Shown piece after piece: positions 1-5,852 of a DNA stretch of 12,796 nucleotides. Each line of letters starts with the position of its first letter. Within the stretch, counting starts at the first letter, position 1. The notes beneath the pieces were generated by a model, which was not told the DNA's origin, made no database searches, and saw only the letters and a program-made list of their open reading frames with translations. The position numbers were made by a program, and so were the translations under genes. Origin of the DNA: CAJPSE01 sp963514535 (GTDB taxonomy: Bacteria; Synergistota; Synergistia; Synergistales; Aminobacteriaceae); assembly GCA_963514535.1 (NCBI GenBank), contig CAUPUB010000066.1, forward strand, positions 1 to 12,796, written 5' to 3'.

Positions 1-107
1 ATCGCCCAAAACACCGTAAACAAACTGACCGGCATCCGTGTCTTTTACCCAGGTTTGGCCAAATTCGTGCTCTGGACATCCAGTCCAATATAGACTATCC
101 TCTTCAT
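1..107 (-). pseudogene. IS110-like transposase N-terminal fragment, frameshifted and cut by the window edge
   Basis: On the minus strand an ATG at 107-105 follows a purine-rich AGGGGGC (complement of about 114-120). It opens a peptide beginning MKRIVYIGLDVQSTN, which resembles the start of IS110-family transposases, where the Asp of the GLDV motif is the first acidic residue of the DEDD catalytic domain. The frame stops at 47-45. A shift of -1 near base 63 gives an open continuation (FGQTWVKDTDAGQFVYG...) to the edge, so one base appears to be missing at a short T-run. Family assignment is from recollection of the motif over about 15 residues only. It may be a dead remnant or the start of an element lying mostly outside the window. 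Confidence 0.4.
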
Positions 108-244
108 GTGAAGTGCCCCCTATTGCATTATGGTAATTCCCTCTGCCGAGTCCTTTGTCAGCTCTTGCAGTTTAAGGGTAAATCCACGTTGTTGCAATCG
201 CGGAGCACTTCATATTATCTATGACCGCTAGATTGTAAATCCAA
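108..244. mobile_element. Insertion-sequence terminus ending at 244 (possibly an IS30-like right end)
   Basis: Bases 229-244 (TAGATTGTAAATCCAA) are the exact reverse complement of 12746-12761 at the other edge of the window; the match extends two bases further, to 246 and 12744. An 18-bp inverted match at two distant sites is best explained by termini of related insertion sequences. Just to the right, at 245, a repeat shared with 2372-2438 begins abruptly, as expected if the element inserted into that repeat. A short plus-strand frame ends ...NRGALHIIYDR at a TAG (229-231) overlapping the terminus, as transposase genes often do. How this terminus relates to the IS110-like fragment at 1-107 is unclear: one may be nested in the other, or both may belong to one element. 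Confidence 0.55.
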
Positions 245-311
245 GAAATACGGCAAGGGAGTGTGACGAACGTATATTTTCGATGTAAAATAACCACGTT
301 TTTCCGCTCTT
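245..311 (+). repeat. Dispersed 67-bp repeat, copy A (upstream of the alcohol dehydrogenase)
   Basis: Ungapped alignment with 2372-2438 gives 58 of 67 identical bases. Both copies lie in the same orientation just upstream of a plus-strand gene. The shared core contains promoter-like hexamers. Similarity stops at 245, exactly where the IS terminus ends, and at 311 on the right. Confidence 0.75.
263..291 (+). promoter_or_regulatory. Candidate sigma70-type promoter of the alcohol dehydrogenase
   Basis: GTGACG at 263-268 (4 of 6 to TTGACA), a 17-bp spacer and TAAAAT at 286-291 (5 of 6 to TATAAT). Predicted transcription starts near 298 and leaves a leader of about 70 nt before the ATG at 367. 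The same hexamers and spacing are kept in the second copy of the repeat (2390-2418). Confidence 0.4.
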
Positions 312-366
312 GCACTGTGTTGGGAGAGAACTTTGAGGGAACGAAAAACAAAGGGGGTTTTGTGAG

Positions 367-1579
367 ATGTGGGACAAGTATTTCGACACGAGTAAGGTAA
401 CGGAGATTCGCCTCAAGACGACGGTCTATTTTGGGCCGGGGGCCGCAGCGAAGATCGACGATATCGCCGGGGAGCTGAAGGGACGGGGGGTCTCTCAGGT
501 GCTCTGCGTCACCGGGGGGCGCTCCTACCGGCTTACGGGAGCCTGGGACCACGTGGAGGCGGCCTGCAAAAAAACACGGAATCGGCATTACCCTTTACGA
601 TAAGGTCACCCCGAACCCAACCACGATTGCCATCGACGAGGCGGTCGCGATGGGACGCGCCGACAAGGCCGGCGCCGTAATTGGCATCGGAGGTGGCAGC
701 CCCATCGACGCGGGCAAGAGCGCCGCGATCCTCCTGGCCCACCCGGGCAGGACGGCGGAGGACCTTTACACCTTCAAGTTTACGCCCGACAAAGCGGTGC
801 CGATCGTCGCCATTAACCTGACGCATGGTACGGGGACCGAGGTCGATCGCTTCGCCGTCGCCACAATCCCTTCATCAAACTACAAGCCGGCCATCGCCTA
901 CGACTGCATCTATCCGCTCTACTCCATCGACGACCCCGCGCTGATGACCAAGCTCTCGCCCAACCAGACCCGCTACGTCTCCATCGACGCCGTCAATCAC
1001 GTCATAGAGGGGGCGACGAGCCTGGTAGCAAACCCGCTGTCCATCTCCCTCGGGGTCGAGACGGTGCGGCTGGTCGCCGAGTACCTGCCCAGGGCCGTCG
1101 CCAAGCCGGACGACCTCCACGCGCGATACTGCCTTCTCTACGCCTCCATGATCGCGGGCGCGGGGTTCGACAACGGGCTGCTGCACTACACGCATGCGTT
1201 GGAGCATCCGCTCAGCGGCGTGAAGCCCGAGCTCACCCATGGCCTTGGGCTCTCCATCCTGCTGCCTGCGGTGGTGCTGGAGTGCTATCCGGCCCGCCCG
1301 AAGGCGTTCGCGGAGCTTCTGGAGCCGCTCGTCCCCGGCCTGGAGGGGGAACCCGGCGAGGCAAAAGCCGCCGCAAAGGGCGTTGAAAAGTGGCTCTTCT
1401 CCGTTGGCGTCACCCAGAAGCTGACGGACGAGGGGTTCACCGAGGCGGACATCGAGCGTCTCACCAATCTTGCGCTGGAGACGCCGTCGCTGGGATTGCT
1501 GCTCTCCATGGCCCCGGTCGAGTCGAACCGCGAGCGCATCTCCACGATCTACAGGAACTCCCTGAAGCCGCTGGCGTAA
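367..1579 (+). pseudogene. Iron-containing (group III) alcohol dehydrogenase, frameshifted at an A7 tract
   Basis: NAD(P)-dependent oxidation of an alcohol or reduction of an aldehyde, probably cytosolic. ATG 367 has an AAAGGGGG ribosome site about 9 nt upstream. The first frame reads KTTVYFGPGAA and then leaves the family pattern at A7 (568-574), stopping at 601-603. Removing one A joins it to the frame ending at 1579 and restores a continuous 403-residue protein, a normal family length. The rebuilt protein has the cofactor motif GGGSPIDAGK (about 109-118), GTGTEVDRF (about 154-162) and the metal ligands D207, H211, H276 and H291, plus H280. Without the repair, translation could only restart internally (ATG 650), giving 309 residues without the N-terminal part of the cofactor domain. 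Sequencing error, true pseudogene and slippage-controlled expression all remain possible. The alcohol substrate is unknown. Confidence 0.85.
568..574 (+). other. A7 homopolymer at the dehydrogenase frameshift
   Basis: Seven consecutive A residues follow GCCTGC. Reading six of them gives ACKKHGIGITLYDKVTPNPT, which matches the expected iron alcohol dehydrogenase sequence; reading all seven gives ACKKTRNRHYPLR and a stop. The frame is therefore displaced exactly here. Confidence 0.8.
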
Positions 1580-1605
1580 ACGCTGTGGCGTAAACTCCGT
1601 CAGAA

Positions 1606-1646
1606 AAAATCCCCCTCGGGTCTGTCAAGGACCCGAGGGGGATTTT
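1606..1646. terminator. Rho-independent terminator after the alcohol dehydrogenase
   Basis: A perfect 16-bp inverted repeat pairs 1606-1621 with 1631-1646 around a 9-nt loop (1622-1630). The arms have a G+C-rich core (CCCCCTCGGG) and are flanked by an A-run on the left and TTTT on the right, so it could stop transcription from either side. It lies 27 bp after the stop codon. Confidence 0.85.
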
Positions 1647-1862
1647 GTATACTTCCGAATCGATACCCTACTTCAAGCACAACCCGCCAAAAGCCGGTAA
1701 AATCCGGCAAAATATGATATGACGGCTTGAGGCCTCCTGCTCCTTCTTGTCGTCGTCCATGCAGGTGATTGCAATTCTGTAGGGGGAATATGTAAAAACA
1801 TCTATGGGCAAAAATATCCAGCGCTTCCCTAAAAATTAACATGGGGGCTTCGCCCCCTGGTG

Positions 1863-2016
1863 AAGAAACTAAGCGACCTGCACAGCTCACTACGTTCGCT
1901 GGCAGTCTGCTTAAAGCCCCCACGCCGCTATCCCGAGACTGATCGGCCCGCAAGCGAAGCGAGCGGCTGCCGGAAGGCTCCCCTTTGGGGGTAGCGGCGG
2001 CCCCGGCAAGTTTCTT
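1863..2016. ncRNA. Candidate structured RNA or foldable mobile repeat
   Basis: Hand folding gives a closed multibranch structure. AAGAAACT (1863-1870) pairs with AGTTTCTT (2009-2016). The first arm pairs 1871-1874 with 1909-1912, 1878-1881 with 1902-1905, and 1883-1886 with 1898-1901. The second arm is an 11-bp stem of 1924-1934 with 1988-1998 including one G-U pair, capped by 1944-1951 with 1963-1972 (2-nt bulge). A separate hairpin sits upstream at 1843-1857, and its TGGGGGCTT could alternatively pair with AAGCCCCCA (1914-1922). No known RNA family is recognised. The DNA could equally be a MITE-like or REP-like repeat, and the transcribed strand is unknown. Confidence 0.35.
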
Positions 2017-2130
2017 ACTCAAAATAAGCAAGCTGGGGTACCACCGGGGGGCTTCATGGATTAAATCAGCGTTTTCCTAGCTCCGGAAAACGTGCGAGAG
2101 AGTCGTCCATCTTAACCCAAATCCACAGGC

Positions 2131-2228
2131 AAGATTTTACCCCTGTGGCAAAGACAGGTTTTTCACGTTTTCTGCCGCACCCGACGAGTGCAAGATCAAA
2201 GTCAATTTAACCGATGCCATAACGCGCT
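2131..2228 (+). repeat. Dispersed repeat, short copy upstream of the RpiR gene
   Basis: Aligns in the same orientation with 3423-3550. Shared landmarks are AAGATTTT, CCTGTGGC, ACGTTTTCTGCCG, ACCCGACG and ATAAC-CGCT. This copy lacks the roughly 30-bp palindromic insert present in the other. The two copies lie on either side of the RpiR regulator. Confidence 0.65.
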
Positions 2229-2371
2229 TAGTCCTTGATACCCTTGTCTCAACCCACGGTTTTGGGCCCTATTTGGGGCCTGGCGTATTTCCGCACGCGG
2301 ATTTCAGTCCCCTGCGGACCGCGCTCCCTCCTTCGCCAGAAATACGTGCCCCTCCGCTGGATGGAATTTAT

Positions 2372-2438
2372 GAAATACGACAAAAGAGCGTGACGAACGC
2401 GTATTTTCGTTGTAAGATAACCACGTTTTTTCGCTCTT
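2372..2438 (+). repeat. Dispersed 67-bp repeat, copy B (upstream of the RpiR gene)
   Basis: 58 of 67 bases match 245-311 without gaps. This copy also has a 7-bp inverted pair at its flanks, AAGAGCG (2384-2390) with CGCTCTT (2432-2438), that is degraded in copy A. Confidence 0.75.
2390..2418 (+). promoter_or_regulatory. Candidate promoter of the RpiR regulator gene
   Basis: GTGACG (2390-2395), 17-bp spacer, TAAGAT (2413-2418), in the same arrangement as 263-291. Predicted transcription starts near 2425, which argues against using the far-upstream in-frame ATG at 2273 as the translation start. Confidence 0.35.
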
Positions 2439-2473
2439 CCGGGCCCCGGGCTCCACAGGGGCCGATCGACAAT

Positions 2474-3385
2474 ATGCGACTGCCGCTTGACGTCGCCGAG
2501 ATCCGGATGGTCATGACAATGGGGGAAAAAAAGAGAAGAAACAAGGACGTCCTCGCTCTGATACGGACAAATTACTGTATTCTCTCCGATTCGCAGAAAA
2601 GGGTGGCCGACTACGTCGCTGCCAATGCGGAGCTGGTCATGACGACCTCGCTTGTGGATTTGGCCGAGGGCAGCAATGTGAGCGAGCCGACGGTGTTTCG
2701 CTTTCTCCGGAAGCTCGGCTATGATTCCTATCAGGTCTTCAGGGTAGACCTGGCTCAAACCCTGGCGGAGGGAAAGGACGACAATTTCTACTCGGAGATC
2801 GATGAGCTGGACGATGCGAGGTGTATTCGGGACAAGGTACTGACCTCCACTGCAAGCTGTTTCGATGACGGCAGGCATATCATCAGTGCCGAAAGCCTGG
2901 AAAGAGCGGCGGACAGAATCGAAAAGAGCAGACATATCGTTACCGTGGGCGTTGGGGCCTCCTTCTGCATGGCCTACGACATGTACCATAAGCTCATGCG
3001 TCTTGGGATATCCAGTCAGGTAACAAACGATACGCATATGATGAATATCCTGTGTTCCAGGCTCACTGCGGATGACATGCTGATCTGTTTCTCCCATTCC
3101 GGAGAGAGCCGGGAGGTTCTGGACGCAATGAGGATCGCCCAACAAGGTGGGGCATACACCGTGGCCATAACCAGCTACAAGAACTCCACGGCAACGGTCC
3201 TGGCGGATTGCTGCATCCTGAGCTCCTCCCATGAGACGCATTATCGCGCGGATTCCATGACGTCCCGTATCCTGCAGCTCGGTATCATCGACATGCTGTA
3301 TATTTTACTGGTCCTCCATGACCGCGATAAAAGACAGGCGGAGATCAACAAATCGCGTCTTGCGGTCGCAAGGAATAAAACGTAA
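2474..3385 (+). CDS. RpiR-family transcriptional regulator (HTH plus SIS domain)
   Basis: Cytosolic DNA-binding regulator that senses a phosphorylated sugar or sugar acid. Numbered from ATG 2474, an N-terminal HTH_6 domain spans about 25-100, with SQKRVADYVAANAELV and the helix-turn-helix LVDLAEGSNVSEPTVFRFLR (about 60-79). A SIS domain covers about 145-285 and includes IVTVGVGAS, the phosphosugar-binding CFSHSGESREV (about 205-215) and VAITSYKNS. Family members are usually about 280-290 residues. The start is uncertain: ATG 2474 gives 303 residues with AGGGG 12 nt upstream, and ATGs at 2507, 2513 and 2519 give 288-292. The in-frame ATG at 2273 would translate the promoter-like repeat and is unlikely. 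The gene lies directly upstream of the catabolic genes it probably controls, separated by 333 bp with its own promoter for them. Confidence 0.9.
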   Translation: MRLPLDVAEIRMVMTMGEKKRRNKDVLALIRTNYCILSDSQKRVADYVAANAELVMTTSLVDLAEGSNVSEPTVFRFLRKLGYDSYQVFRVDLAQTLAEGKDDNFYSEIDELDDARCIRDKVLTSTASCFDDGRHIISAESLERAADRIEKSRHIVTVGVGASFCMAYDMYHKLMRLGISSQVTNDTHMMNILCSRLTADDMLICFSHSGESREVLDAMRIAQQGGAYTVAITSYKNSTATVLADCCILSSSHETHYRADSMTSRILQLGIIDMLYILLVLHDRDKRQAEINKSRLAVARNKT

Positions 3386-3422
3386 CCTTTTCCCAAGATC
3401 CCAAGCCAGTTTTTTCGCCCGT

Positions 3423-3550
3423 AAGATTTTCAACCTGTGGCGAGGAAAGGTTTTAGGGAAGCGCTGATTAAATCAGCGTTTCCTTATACGTTTTCTGCCG
3501 TACCCGACGGGTGCAGGTCAAAATCAGTTCACCCCATACAATAACACGCT
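3423..3550 (+). repeat. Dispersed repeat, long copy downstream of the RpiR gene
   Basis: Matches 2131-2228 in the same orientation but carries an extra segment of about 30 bp (about 3455-3487). That segment contains a perfect palindrome, CGCTGATT-A-AATCAGCG (3462-3478). Parts of the insert recur at 1820-1834 (inverted) and 2058-2077 (direct), so the insert is itself a repeated unit. The rest of the 333-bp interval between regulator and operon holds the operon promoter. Confidence 0.65.
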
Positions 3551-3602
3551 CATCTCTCGATAAGGCTGTCGCTGCTCGTGGATTTTGATTTTTCCATGAT
3601 CG

Positions 3603-3631
3603 TTGACATTGTTTTCGATTTATTCTATACT
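3603..3631 (+). promoter_or_regulatory. Strong sigma70-type promoter of the catabolic gene cluster
   Basis: TTGACA (3603-3608) is a perfect -35, followed by a 17-bp spacer and TATACT (3626-3631), 5 of 6 to the -10 consensus. Transcription should start near 3638, leaving a leader of about 80 nt before the dehydrogenase ATG at 3719. It is the best promoter in the window. Confidence 0.75.
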
Positions 3632-3637
3632 TTGTTG

Positions 3638-3652
3638 GGTAGTATTATTACC
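3638..3652. promoter_or_regulatory. Operator-like imperfect palindrome at the predicted start of transcription
   Basis: GGTAGTATTATTACC is a 15-bp dyad with one G/T mismatch, overlapping the predicted +1. It is a plausible repressor site, the neighbouring RpiR protein being the obvious candidate. Further along the leader, GGATAA (3673-3678) can pair with TTATCC (3694-3699) just before the ribosome site. Binding is inferred from position and symmetry only. Confidence 0.35.
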
Positions 3653-3718
3653 ATGCTTTATATTTTTAGGTAGGATAAGTACGTATTTTATTTTTATCCC
3701 GTATAAGGGGGAGGAAGC

Positions 3719-4813
3719 ATGTCGAAGCTGACCGCTGTTCTGCTGGGTGACGCGATGATACCGTCCGAGGGATTCAGAGGGGCCTGGGAGAAATATCTGT
3801 CCCGATATGGAGATGTCGCTTTTGCGGGCGACTGGGAGACCTCCTGGGACAAACTTCAGTATCGCCGGCTGGAGGTGGAGAAAAAGGGGCCGGAAACGGA
3901 ACCCTGCGATCCCCTGATCCTCAAATATGGAAAGAATGCATCCGTTTTGATGGGGCTTTTTATCGCCGTATCGTCCAGCGTGATGGACGCCATGCCCTCC
4001 CTCCGCATCGTTGGCGTCTCCAGGGCGGGACTGGAGAACGTAAACGTGAAGGAGGCCACAAGGAGAGGCATCCTCGTCTTCAATGTGATGGGGAGAAACG
4101 CACATGCGGTATCCGATTTTGCCATAGGCATGATGCTGGCGGAGTGCAGAAATATTGCAAGGGCGTTCGCATCCATCAAGAGCGGCGGATGGCGCAAAAC
4201 GTTCGGCAACAGCGACAGCATCCCGGAGCTGGGCGGAAAAACCGTCGGAATCGTGGGCTTTGGCAACATCGGGCGTTTGGTCGCAAAGAAACTGACCGGT
4301 TTCGAGACCAACACCCTCGTCTATGATCCCTACACGGATTCGGAGCGTATCCGTGAGGCCGGGTGCACTCCGGTCGATCTGGACGATATGTTTTCCACGG
4401 CGGATTTCGTGACGATTCACGCGCGCCTTACGGATGAAAACAAGGGCATGATTGGTGCGGATCTGATCCGTAAGATGAAGCCCACCTCGTATCTGATCAA
4501 CACGGGGCGTGCGGGATTGGTGGATCAGGATGCGCTTGCAGCGGCACTGAGGGAGAAGCGGATCATGGGGGCCGCGCTCGATGTGTTCGCGACGGAGCCC
4601 ATCGCAAAGGACAGCCCCTTTCTCGAGCTGGACAATGTCACGCTGACGACGCACATTGCCGGAACGACAAGCGACGCCCTGACCAATTCCCCGTACCTGC
4701 TCGCCTCGGACATCGCCGCATTTCTGGAAAACCGTTCCGGAAGATTTATCGTGAATCGGGAGGTCCTGAGCAACCCCGAATTCAAGAAGTGGCTGGAGAC
4801 GATCCAGGAATAA
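3719..4813 (+). CDS. D-2-hydroxyacid dehydrogenase (PGDH-like, NAD-dependent)
   Basis: Interconverts a 2-hydroxy acid and the 2-oxo acid with NAD in the cytosol. The Rossmann motif GIVGFGNIG (177-185) is followed by D203, the acidic residue that favours NAD over NADP. The catalytic triad of the family is visible: R264 in NTGRAGLVDQ, E293 in DVFATEP and H312 in TTHIAGT. ATG 3719 has a strong GGGGGAGG site about 5 nt upstream. At 364 residues it is longer than simple members (about 310-330) because of an N-terminal segment (about 35-75). The VSRAGLENVNV...GRNAHAVSDF region recalls Bacillus subtilis YoaD, which lies beside an FGGY kinase, as here. It is the first gene of the cluster after the promoter. 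True phosphoglycerate dehydrogenase activity is unlikely given the context. Confidence 0.9.
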   Translation: MSKLTAVLLGDAMIPSEGFRGAWEKYLSRYGDVAFAGDWETSWDKLQYRRLEVEKKGPETEPCDPLILKYGKNASVLMGLFIAVSSSVMDAMPSLRIVGVSRAGLENVNVKEATRRGILVFNVMGRNAHAVSDFAIGMMLAECRNIARAFASIKSGGWRKTFGNSDSIPELGGKTVGIVGFGNIGRLVAKKLTGFETNTLVYDPYTDSERIREAGCTPVDLDDMFSTADFVTIHARLTDENKGMIGADLIRKMKPTSYLINTGRAGLVDQDALAAALREKRIMGAALDVFATEPIAKDSPFLELDNVTLTTHIAGTTSDALTNSPYLLASDIAAFLENRSGRFIVNREVLSNPEFKKWLETIQE

Positions 4814-4874
4814 ATGGCCGGGGCAAGGGGTTACGGAACACGGAGCAAGGAATCAGCGGAAAGGAAGGAAGTCG

Positions 4875-5720
4875 ATGCTCGTAAATTTCAATGAAATGCT
4901 CTCCAGGGCGTATAGGGAGAAAAGAGCTGTCGGTTCTTTCAACGTCTATAACTATGAGACCATGCGGGGAGTTTTGGATGCGGCCGTCGAGATGGGGGCG
5001 AAACCCGTCATCCTGGCCTTTGGAGCGAAATACCTCGAGAACATGAGCTTGCAGGACGCTTACTCCATGGCCCTCTCCCTCTCCTGGCAAAGAGATATTC
5101 CGGTCTGTCTCCATCTGGATCACTGTTCCGATCTGGACGTGGTGTTCCAGGCAATCCGGGAGGGGTTCGGTTCCGTCATGTACGACGGGTCGGCCCTTCC
5201 GTTCGAGGAAAACATGGCGAATACGGAGCTGGTGTGCCGTATCGCCCATGCCTGCGGAGTTTCGGTCGAGGCCGAGCTTGGCAGCATCGCAGCGGGGGAG
5301 GCGTCTCACGAGGGCAGCGCCGACGACAGGGAGGTATACACGGATCCCGCATCCGCGCGGGAGTTTGTCGCTCGGACAGGGGTTGACGCATTGGCTGTTT
5401 CCATCGGAACGGTTCATGGACTTTACAAGGGCGTTCCGAACATCCGTCTGGATATCCTGGAGGAAATCAACGAAGCTTTAAAAAAACCCCTTGTCCTGCA
5501 CGGCGGTTCGGGCATACCGGAAAAGACGATTCATGCCTGCATAAGGGGGGGGGTCAGCAAGATCAACGTCAACACGGAGATGTCATCCCATGCCGTTTCC
5601 GAATTGTCAAAACGGCTGGAGGGCCCCAAACTTCCCCATTTGTCGGTTCTGTCCCTGGAGGAGCGATCCTTCATAAGTGACGTGGTGAAAAAATACATTC
5701 GTTTTTTTGAGGCTCTGTAG
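4875..5720 (+). CDS. Class II (zinc) aldolase, fructose/tagatose-bisphosphate type
   Basis: Cleaves a phosphorylated ketose or keto acid to a triose phosphate (normally dihydroxyacetone phosphate) plus an aldehyde. The 281-residue length matches GatY/KbaY/IolJ rather than the longer Fba. Catalytic Asp and zinc ligands are in place: HLDH (H80, D82, H83), E134 in VEAELG, H181 in GTVHGLYKG and H209 in LHGGSGIP, followed by the phosphate-binding GVSKINVNTE. ATG 4875 has AAGGAAGG about 6 nt upstream, 61 bp after the dehydrogenase. A G9 tract (5545-5553) lies in the codons for R-G-G-V. IolJ, which cleaves a keto-aldonate phosphate, is the attractive precedent next to a GntP permease, but the substrate cannot be read from sequence. 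Confidence 0.9.
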   Translation: MLVNFNEMLSRAYREKRAVGSFNVYNYETMRGVLDAAVEMGAKPVILAFGAKYLENMSLQDAYSMALSLSWQRDIPVCLHLDHCSDLDVVFQAIREGFGSVMYDGSALPFEENMANTELVCRIAHACGVSVEAELGSIAAGEASHEGSADDREVYTDPASAREFVARTGVDALAVSIGTVHGLYKGVPNIRLDILEEINEALKKPLVLHGGSGIPEKTIHACIRGGVSKINVNTEMSSHAVSELSKRLEGPKLPHLSVLSLEERSFISDVVKKYIRFFEAL

Positions 5721-5735
5721 TTTGAGGCTCTGTAG
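5706..5735 (+). repeat. Exact 15-bp tandem duplication across the aldolase stop codon
   Basis: TTTGAGGCTCTGTAG occurs at 5706-5720 and again at 5721-5735. The second copy would encode F-E-A-L-stop in the same frame, so the end of the gene has been duplicated without changing the protein. Confidence 0.9.
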
Positions 5736-5808
5736 ATGTTTGGGACCGTCGGCCCCATGCCTCCCGCTCCCTTCGCGAAGGAAACGCCGAGTCAAAGCGC
5801 TTACGATC

Positions 5809-5836
5809 ATAAATACGATCACATAAATACGATCAC
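5809..5836 (+). repeat. Exact 14-bp tandem duplication in the GntP leader
   Basis: ATAAATACGATCAC occurs at 5809-5822 and 5823-5836, ending just before the GntP ribosome-binding site (5838-5845). A 12-bp palindrome, CCTTCGCGAAGG, lies upstream at 5770-5781. Confidence 0.9.
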
Positions 5837-5852
5837 GAAGGAGGTATCTTTC

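Larger units (their letters stand above)
1580..2473. other. Long non-coding interval rich in repeats and hairpins
   Basis: About 890 bp without a credible gene. From left to right it holds a terminator; fragments of a short motif (1820-1834 inverted, 2058-2077 direct) that recur near 3451-3483; a GGGGGC-TTC-GCCCCC hairpin (1843-1857); a strongly foldable segment (1863-2016); an 8-bp hairpin (2070-2077 with 2085-2092); a repeat copy at 2131-2228; and a promoter-like repeat at 2372-2438. Open frames here, on both strands, have no recognisable domains and are low-complexity translations of the repeats. Confidence 0.6.

Noticed and set aside
225..244. Leftward extension of the 67-bp repeat through CCGCTAGAT, resembling CCGCTGGAT at 2354
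   Set aside because: It needs gaps and falls inside the IS terminus defined by the match with 12744-12761; a chance 8-of-9 match is more likely.
1600..2031. 143-codon open frame on the minus strand across the repeat region
   Set aside because: It translates the terminator and the foldable repeat and shows only low-complexity Arg/Ser/Gly-rich sequence with no domain or clear ribosome site.
2273..2473. N-terminal extension of the RpiR protein from ATG 2273
   Set aside because: It would translate the promoter-like repeat at 2372-2438, makes the protein about 80 residues longer than the family, and adds proline-rich sequence of no known domain.
2249..3241. 330-codon open frame on the minus strand
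   Set aside because: It is antisense to the RpiR gene, whose plus-strand frame has clear HTH and SIS domains; the antisense product has no recognisable features.
3620..4654. 344-codon open frame on the minus strand
   Set aside because: It lies antisense to the hydroxyacid dehydrogenase, which carries a full catalytic triad; the long reverse frame is a by-product of GC-rich codon usage.
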